Shown here in pieces: positions 23,955 to 28,600 of a stretch of 28,600 nucleotides of DNA. Source of the DNA: Bacteroidaceae bacterium (GTDB lineage Bacteria; Bacteroidota; Bacteroidia; Bacteroidales; Bacteroidaceae); the NCBI GenBank assembly GCA_021443405.1, contig JABUUA010000027.1, forward strand, positions 1-28,600. The letters are read 5' to 3'. The notes below the pieces were generated by a model. The model was not told the DNA's origin and searched no databases. It was given only the letters and a program-made list of their open reading frames with translations. Position 1 is the first letter of the stretch. Each line of letters starts with the position of its first letter. The position numbers and the translations under genes are program-made.

Positions 23955-26900
23955 ATGAAAAAATACCTGTTATTGGCAGTCACGCTACTGCTTTCCCTCA
24001 GTGCCAGCGCCCAGCGCGTCACGGACAAACTTGACCGCGGCCTGGTGGCCATGCCCGGAACATCGGGTGGCAACTTCGTTTCGTGGCGCATCTTCGGCGA
24101 AGAATACTACGACGTGACGTACAATCTTTACCGCAACGGCTCCAAGATTGCCTCGAAGCTGAAAGTCTCGAACTATACGGACACAGGCGGTTCGTCCACC
24201 AGCGTCTATCAAGTAGCGCCTGTGGTGCGCGGGGTGGAGCAGGAGAAATGCCCCGAAGTGAAGCGCTGGGCCAACCAGTACCTCGATGTACCGGTGCAAG
24301 GAATTACGGACCGCAATGGCAAGGATGCCACCAGCGACTACCAACTCAACGACGTGTCGCTGGCCGACCTCAACGGCGACGGCATCTCGGAGTTCATAGT
24401 CAAGCGTCCGTGCAGCGTGGCGGCCGACGTCAGTCAAAAGGCTCGTTTCCACGTGGTGGACTGTTACGACATCGACGGCAACCGCTTGTGGTGGATAGAT
24501 ATGGGCCCGAATATGCTCTCGGGCGCCGATGAACAATGGGACGTGGTTGCCTACGACTGGGACCTCGACGGCAAGGCTGAGGTGCTGCTGCGCGGTCAGG
24601 ACAACATGATTATCCACCACGCCGACGGCACTACCACCAATATCGGCAGCATGACCGTGGACACGCGTTGGAACGGCATTGAGTACACCAGTTCGGGCAA
24701 CGAGTATTTGCTCTATCTCAACGGCGAGACGGCGCAGGTCTATTCCAATATTCCATACCCGCTCACCCGCGGAAACGACATTGACTGGGGCGAAGGCATC
24801 GCGGGCCATCGCTCTACGAAGCACTACTTCGGCGCGCCCTTCTTCGACGGTCGTCGCGCCAGCATCTTCCTCGGACGCGGTGCTTACACGAAACACAAGA
24901 TGGCGGCGTACGACGTGGACCCCGCCACCCATGCGCTCACCCAGCGCTGGTATTGGGAGTGCAACGTGGGCGGACCGTGGTTCGGACAAGGTTATCACAA
25001 CTATGCCATCGCCGATGTGGACGAGGACGGACGCGACGAAGTGGTGTTCGGTTCCATGGTCATCGACGACAACGGCAAGGGTCTTTCCACCACTGGCCTG
25101 GGCCACGGCGACGCACAGCACTGCGGCGACTTCGACCCCTACCGCAAGGGCTTGGAGCAATACACTTGCAATGAGTCGTCGCCCAATATGAACTATCGCA
25201 ATGCGACCACCTCAGCTTTCTACTATCGCAACGTGGGAGGCAGCGACGACGGTCGTGGTCTGATGGCCAATTTCACCAATACGTATCCCGGAAGTGTTGG
25301 ACGTTCGGTCAACACCGGCATGGTGTCGTCGGTGAAAGACAAAATCATCGGTGAATTGGGGACTTTTATCGATTGGAGCGACCTCTCGTTCCGTTTCTAC
25401 TGGGACGGCGACCTCTGCGACGAGGTGCTGGATAGTCCTGGCTCGGAAGCCCGCGAGTTCAAGATTGAGAAACCCGGTCAGGGGCGTCTGCTCACCACGT
25501 CCGGTTGTGCCACCTGCAACTCGTCGAAGAACAATCCTTGTGCCACGGGCGACATCTTTGGCGATTGGCGCGAGGAACTCGTAGCGAGAACTTACGACAA
25601 CACCAAGCTTCGCATCTACGTGTCGCCCCATAGTTCGAAGTACGGCATCTACACCCTCTGGCACGACCACCAGTATCGCCAGGCCATGGTCTGGCAGTCG
25701 ATGGGCTACAATCAACCCCCTCACAAGAGCTATTTCCTCGGTGAAATGGAGGGAATCACCGTGGCGCCACCCCCATTGACCATGGCGGGCCGCACCGAAA
25801 TTCCCAACGGAGGAACCATCATGAACGAGGACAAACACTTCCTGGTGTGTGAACCCAACGACACGAAGATAACGATAGCCGACGGCGCTTCGCCCTATAT
25901 CGTGACCTTCAACGTGCCCTCGCATGTGGAGGGAACCGCGGGGAGCAACTGCACGGAGAAAGAAACCGAAATCCTTTATACCTATTATAAATGTGACGTG
26001 ACGGGCGGTGCGCTGACCGGAAACACCCGTCTTGTGAAGCAGGGCGACGGCATCCTGAACCTCCCGGCCGTGGAGATGACCTACACGGGAGCCACGAATG
26101 TGTGGGCCGGCGTGCTGAACTTCGACGGCAAACTTCCCAACTCCACCTTGTGGCTCAACCGCTTTGCTGAGTTGAATTCTGCCGGAACATTCCGTAGCAT
26201 CAAAGCCCAATACGGCGCAGTGGTGCGCCCGGGCGGCGACGGTATGGGCACGCTCACCACCGATTCCTTAGTACTCGGCTTCGGCAGTCGCGTGCAGCTC
26301 GACCTCTACAGCGAGGGTCTCCAGTGCGACGGACTGAACGTGAAGTACCTCAGTGTGGAGCGTAAGACCGGCACGGTGTGGGAATCCTACGGTCCGCAGT
26401 ACCTGATGCCTGTCATCGAAATTGTGGCGCACAAGGGTGCGGGAGCAGAGAAACTGAAGGCCGGCGACTATACGCTGGGCCTTGCTCCCGAGTTGTTGAA
26501 GGGTTCGCTTGCCGACATCCGCATCGAAGGCATCAGCGGTCAGGCAACGCAGCTCAGCGTGAAGGACGGACAACTCGTGCTCACCGTGAGAGATATCCGC
26601 GCGGCCGACGTGGTGTACTGGACGGGCGAGGAGAGCAGTGACTGGGACTATGCCGCCACCGAGAACTTCCAAAACAGCGCTGGCGACAAGGATATTTTCG
26701 TCACGGGCGACCAAGTGGTGTTCGACGATGCCGCTTCTGTGTCCACGGTCAACCTGAAGCAAGACCTCGATCCCCGTGAGGTGGTGGTTCGCGGAAAGAA
26801 GAATTTCACCTTCTCCGGCGCTGGGGCCATCGTGGGTTCCGCCAATTTAGTGAAGGAAGGAACGGGCACGCTGACCCTGCAGAACGATAACACCTTCACG

Positions 26901-28424
26901 GGTGGCGTGCGGCTGAGCGGCGGTGTCACCAAGGTGGCCAGTCTCAGCAATGCCTATCAAAGCTACGGCGCACTGGGCAATCCCGGCGATGCCGCGGGCT
27001 TGTTCGTGATGGAGAACGGCGCTGAACTGAACACGACGGCGGCCGTGCAGACCAATACTCCCATTAAGTTGCAGACGGCGGAAGGCGGTGTGCTGAACAA
27101 CGCGTCCGATTTTGCCATGAACGCCGCCTTCAGCGGTACGCGCCTGACCAAGAAAGGCGCGGGATGGCTGAAACTATATGCCGACAACGGCGCCCTCGAC
27201 ACATTGACCGTGGAGGCGGGTGTGCTGCAGAGCAACGTTGCCACGCCTGCCAAGGTTCTTGAGTTGAAAGGCGGCAGTGTGGACTTGAACCAGGGCAGTA
27301 ATGTCGCTGTGCATGTCCCGAAGGGCAAGACGTCGGTGCTGAATTGCTTCGCCGACCGCGGCGTGTATGGCAATCGTCTCATGGGTGCCGGCAAGGTGAC
27401 CATCTATTATCCACTGGTGAAAGGCAGTGGGTGGTATGCCGAACGCGCAAGCTTCAACGGCAACTGGTCGGCCTTCGAAGGCACAGTAGTGGTGAGCGGC
27501 GTGGCGGCAGACGGTCGGTTCTGTCTGAACAATTCCAACGGCATGCCCAAGGGAACGCTGGAAATCCCCGAAGGCTTCATCGTGCAAAATACGGGTAAGT
27601 CCTTCGCCCTCGGCCAAGTGACCGGCAAGGGAACGCTGGGTGGCGTCTGCACCTTGGGCGGTAGTGCCGGCAGTGCCAACACGTGGACCGTGGGCAACGA
27701 CGGCAACTTCACCTTCGAAGGCTGCATTGCCGATGCCTCCAACTTCGTGAAGACGGGCACGGGTAAGATGACGCACAAGGGCACGGGCACGCTGACGGGC
27801 ACCGTGAAGGTAAGCGCCGGCGAACTCTGCCTGAACAATGCCACGACCAATGTCACGCTCGGAACGGGCGCACTGACCGTGGCCAAGGGAGCCACGCTGA
27901 GCGGTAAGGGCGTGCTCGCCAACTCGACGGTGACGGTGTCGTCGGGCGCAACGCTGCGCAGCGGCATCACTGAGACCAATGCCCTGGGCAAGTTGGATTT
28001 CAGTGAGAAGAACGTGACCGTGAACGGCGTCATCCAGACATATGTGAGCACGAAAAAGTCCTTCAGCAAGTTCGTGGGCATCAACAAGCTGCGCATCAAC
28101 GGCACGTTGGTGGTGAAGGGTGAGGACTTGTCGCTGGCCGAAGGCGACGAACTGCAAATCTTCGACGCGGCGAGCATCACGTTGGGCAGCGATGTCCAGT
28201 ACGATTTGTGCTCTCCCAATGCCGCTCTCGGTCTGACGTGGGACGCCAGTCGTCTGGACGAAGGCTTGTTGGTGGTGGGTCCCGCTCCTGTGGCCGTCGT
28301 GAGCATTCACGACGAACAACTGGACCGTGCTGAGATTTACACGCTCGGCGGTCAGCGGTTGCCCAGTCGTCCGCAGCGCCCCGGCATCTACATTGTCAAC
28401 GGTCAGAAGACTCTTTTGAAATAA
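23955..28424 (+). CDS. Large secreted rhamnogalacturonan lyase (PL11) with autotransporter-type repeats and sorting-like tail
   Basis: This 1489-residue protein starts at the ATG at 23955, where a signal peptide (MKKYLLLAVTLLLSLSASAQ) begins; an ATG 27 bases upstream would bury it. Residues about 22-610 are a PL11 rhamnogalacturonan lyase beta-propeller: DRGLVAMPGTSGGNFVSWR, VSLADLNGDGISEFIVKRP, DWDLDGKAEVLLRG, IADVDEDGRDEVVFG, GDIFGDWREELVAR and HDHQYRQAMVWQSMGYNQPP. The Asp-rich loops fit calcium binding. Residues about 650-1440 are beta-rich, with autotransporter-associated strand repeats near 693 (LVKQGDGILNL), 965 (LVKEGTGTLTL), 1064 (LTKKGAGWLKL) and 1264 (FVKTGTGKMTH). The last 40 residues (AEIYTLGGQRLPSRPQRPGI and IVNGQKTLLK) resemble a type IX sorting domain. 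PL11 enzymes cleave the pectin rhamnogalacturonan-I backbone; surface anchoring is inferred. Confidence 0.88.
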   Translation: MKKYLLLAVTLLLSLSASAQRVTDKLDRGLVAMPGTSGGNFVSWRIFGEEYYDVTYNLYRNGSKIASKLKVSNYTDTGGSSTSVYQVAPVVRGVEQEKCPEVKRWANQYLDVPVQGITDRNGKDATSDYQLNDVSLADLNGDGISEFIVKRPCSVAADVSQKARFHVVDCYDIDGNRLWWIDMGPNMLSGADEQWDVVAYDWDLDGKAEVLLRGQDNMIIHHADGTTTNIGSMTVDTRWNGIEYTSSGNEYLLYLNGETAQVYSNIPYPLTRGNDIDWGEGIAGHRSTKHYFGAPFFDGRRASIFLGRGAYTKHKMAAYDVDPATHALTQRWYWECNVGGPWFGQGYHNYAIADVDEDGRDEVVFGSMVIDDNGKGLSTTGLGHGDAQHCGDFDPYRKGLEQYTCNESSPNMNYRNATTSAFYYRNVGGSDDGRGLMANFTNTYPGSVGRSVNTGMVSSVKDKIIGELGTFIDWSDLSFRFYWDGDLCDEVLDSPGSEAREFKIEKPGQGRLLTTSGCATCNSSKNNPCATGDIFGDWREELVARTYDNTKLRIYVSPHSSKYGIYTLWHDHQYRQAMVWQSMGYNQPPHKSYFLGEMEGITVAPPPLTMAGRTEIPNGGTIMNEDKHFLVCEPNDTKITIADGASPYIVTFNVPSHVEGTAGSNCTEKETEILYTYYKCDVTGGALTGNTRLVKQGDGILNLPAVEMTYTGATNVWAGVLNFDGKLPNSTLWLNRFAELNSAGTFRSIKAQYGAVVRPGGDGMGTLTTDSLVLGFGSRVQLDLYSEGLQCDGLNVKYLSVERKTGTVWESYGPQYLMPVIEIVAHKGAGAEKLKAGDYTLGLAPELLKGSLADIRIEGISGQATQLSVKDGQLVLTVRDIRAADVVYWTGEESSDWDYAATENFQNSAGDKDIFVTGDQVVFDDAASVSTVNLKQDLDPREVVVRGKKNFTFSGAGAIVGSANLVKEGTGTLTLQNDNTFTGGVRLSGGVTKVASLSNAYQSYGALGNPGDAAGLFVMENGAELNTTAAVQTNTPIKLQTAEGGVLNNASDFAMNAAFSGTRLTKKGAGWLKLYADNGALDTLTVEAGVLQSNVATPAKVLELKGGSVDLNQGSNVAVHVPKGKTSVLNCFADRGVYGNRLMGAGKVTIYYPLVKGSGWYAERASFNGNWSAFEGTVVVSGVAADGRFCLNNSNGMPKGTLEIPEGFIVQNTGKSFALGQVTGKGTLGGVCTLGGSAGSANTWTVGNDGNFTFEGCIADASNFVKTGTGKMTHKGTGTLTGTVKVSAGELCLNNATTNVTLGTGALTVAKGATLSGKGVLANSTVTVSSGATLRSGITETNALGKLDFSEKNVTVNGVIQTYVSTKKSFSKFVGINKLRINGTLVVKGEDLSLAEGDELQIFDAASITLGSDVQYDLCSPNAALGLTWDASRLDEGLLVVGPAPVAVVSIHDEQLDRAEIYTLGGQRLPSRPQRPGIYIVNGQKTLLK

Positions 28425-28557
28425 TCCCAAATCGGTCATTAGGACATCCGAAGCCTCTTCGCAAGCTTTCAGTCTCTGGCTTGCCCTTTGACATCTTGCT
28501 GCGGTCACGATGGAACCCCATAGCTCCCTTATCAAGCCGCAAAAGTGCCTGCGCCAT
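28396..28557 (-). other. Short antisense ORF inside the inverted-repeat element (doubtful gene)
   Basis: A 53-codon frame on the minus strand starts at the ATG at 28557 (MAQALLRLDKGAMGFHRDR) and continues through the left inverted repeat as GFGCPNDRFGI into the end of the PL11 gene. It is basic and has no recognised domain. It may be a fragment of an ancestral protein-coding repeat or simply an open frame. Expression is not supported by any promoter or ribosome-binding site that I can see. Confidence 0.3.
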
Positions 28558-28597
28558 AGCCGTGAAATCAAGGCGAAGCCTAATGACCGATTTGGGA
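28425..28597. mobile_element. MITE-like element with perfect 19-bp terminal inverted repeats
   Basis: TCCCAAATCGGTCATTAGG at 28425-28443 is exactly inverted as CCTAATGACCGATTTGGGA at 28579-28597. The 173-bp element is flanked by TAA on both sides (28422-28424 and 28598-28600), consistent with a 3-bp target duplication. The left TAA is also the stop codon of the PL11 gene. The interior has no transposase. The layout fits a non-autonomous MITE-like or repetitive palindromic element, but the window ends at the right flank, so the duplication rests on three bases only. No named family was recognised. Confidence 0.65.
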
Positions 28598-28600
28598 TAA

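Overview
The window looks like chromosomal DNA of a GC-rich Bacteroidota bacterium, most likely a Prevotellaceae relative. Four things point that way. Several genes have the phylum's -7 promoter motif TAnnTTTG. Secreted proteins share 'SASAQ'-type signal peptides. There is a NigD-like lipoprotein. The last large gene ends in a domain resembling a type IX secretion sorting signal. Species cannot be assigned from sequence reading alone. No rRNA, tRNA, CRISPR array or integrase was recognised.

Layout. (1) 1-159 is the 3' end of an AAA-ATPase/PD-(D/E)XK-type gene. (2) 369-8184 is a four-gene plus-strand operon for arabinoxylan breakdown. It encodes a small secreted beta-sandwich-like protein, a GH43 enzyme with a ricin-like tail, a GH43-CBM6-GH8 fusion, and an esterase-GH43-CBM48-CE1 fusion. 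It ends at a strong hairpin terminator, followed by a degenerate 22-bp tandem repeat. (3) 8382-13984 is a minus-strand operon: PASTA protein, RluD-type pseudouridine synthase, D-Ala-D-Ala ligase, PlsC-like acyltransferase, NigD-like lipoprotein, and an mnmA interrupted by an in-frame stop codon. (4) 14071-14969 holds rpmH (minus) and efp (plus), which diverge from interlocked promoters. (5) 15066-17871 is a tight plus-strand group: glycosyltransferase 2, radC, a SufT/MIP18-like protein and lpxH. A truncated pstB remnant follows. (6) 18627-22496 is a minus-strand group: folP, cdaA, pta, ackA. (7) 22623-28424 holds murF and then a very large rhamnogalacturonan lyase (PL11) carrying autotransporter-type beta repeats. 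Its stop codon abuts a 173-bp element with perfect 19-bp terminal inverted repeats.

How the parts fit. The two secreted polysaccharide loci handle plant cell wall: arabinoxylan backbone, side chains and ester decorations in the first, pectin rhamnogalacturonan-I in the second. Pta-AckA turns acetyl-CoA into acetate and ATP, which fits a saccharolytic fermenter. The rest is envelope and housekeeping: peptidoglycan precursors (Ddl, MurF), lipid A (LpxH), phospholipid (PlsC-like), c-di-AMP (CdaA), folate (FolP) and translation (L34, EF-P, RluD, MnmA).

I did not find a wholly new defence or mobile system. The most notable items are the multi-catalytic fusion enzymes, the terminal-inverted-repeat element inserted exactly at a stop codon, the 22-bp repeat array, the broken mnmA and the headless pstB.
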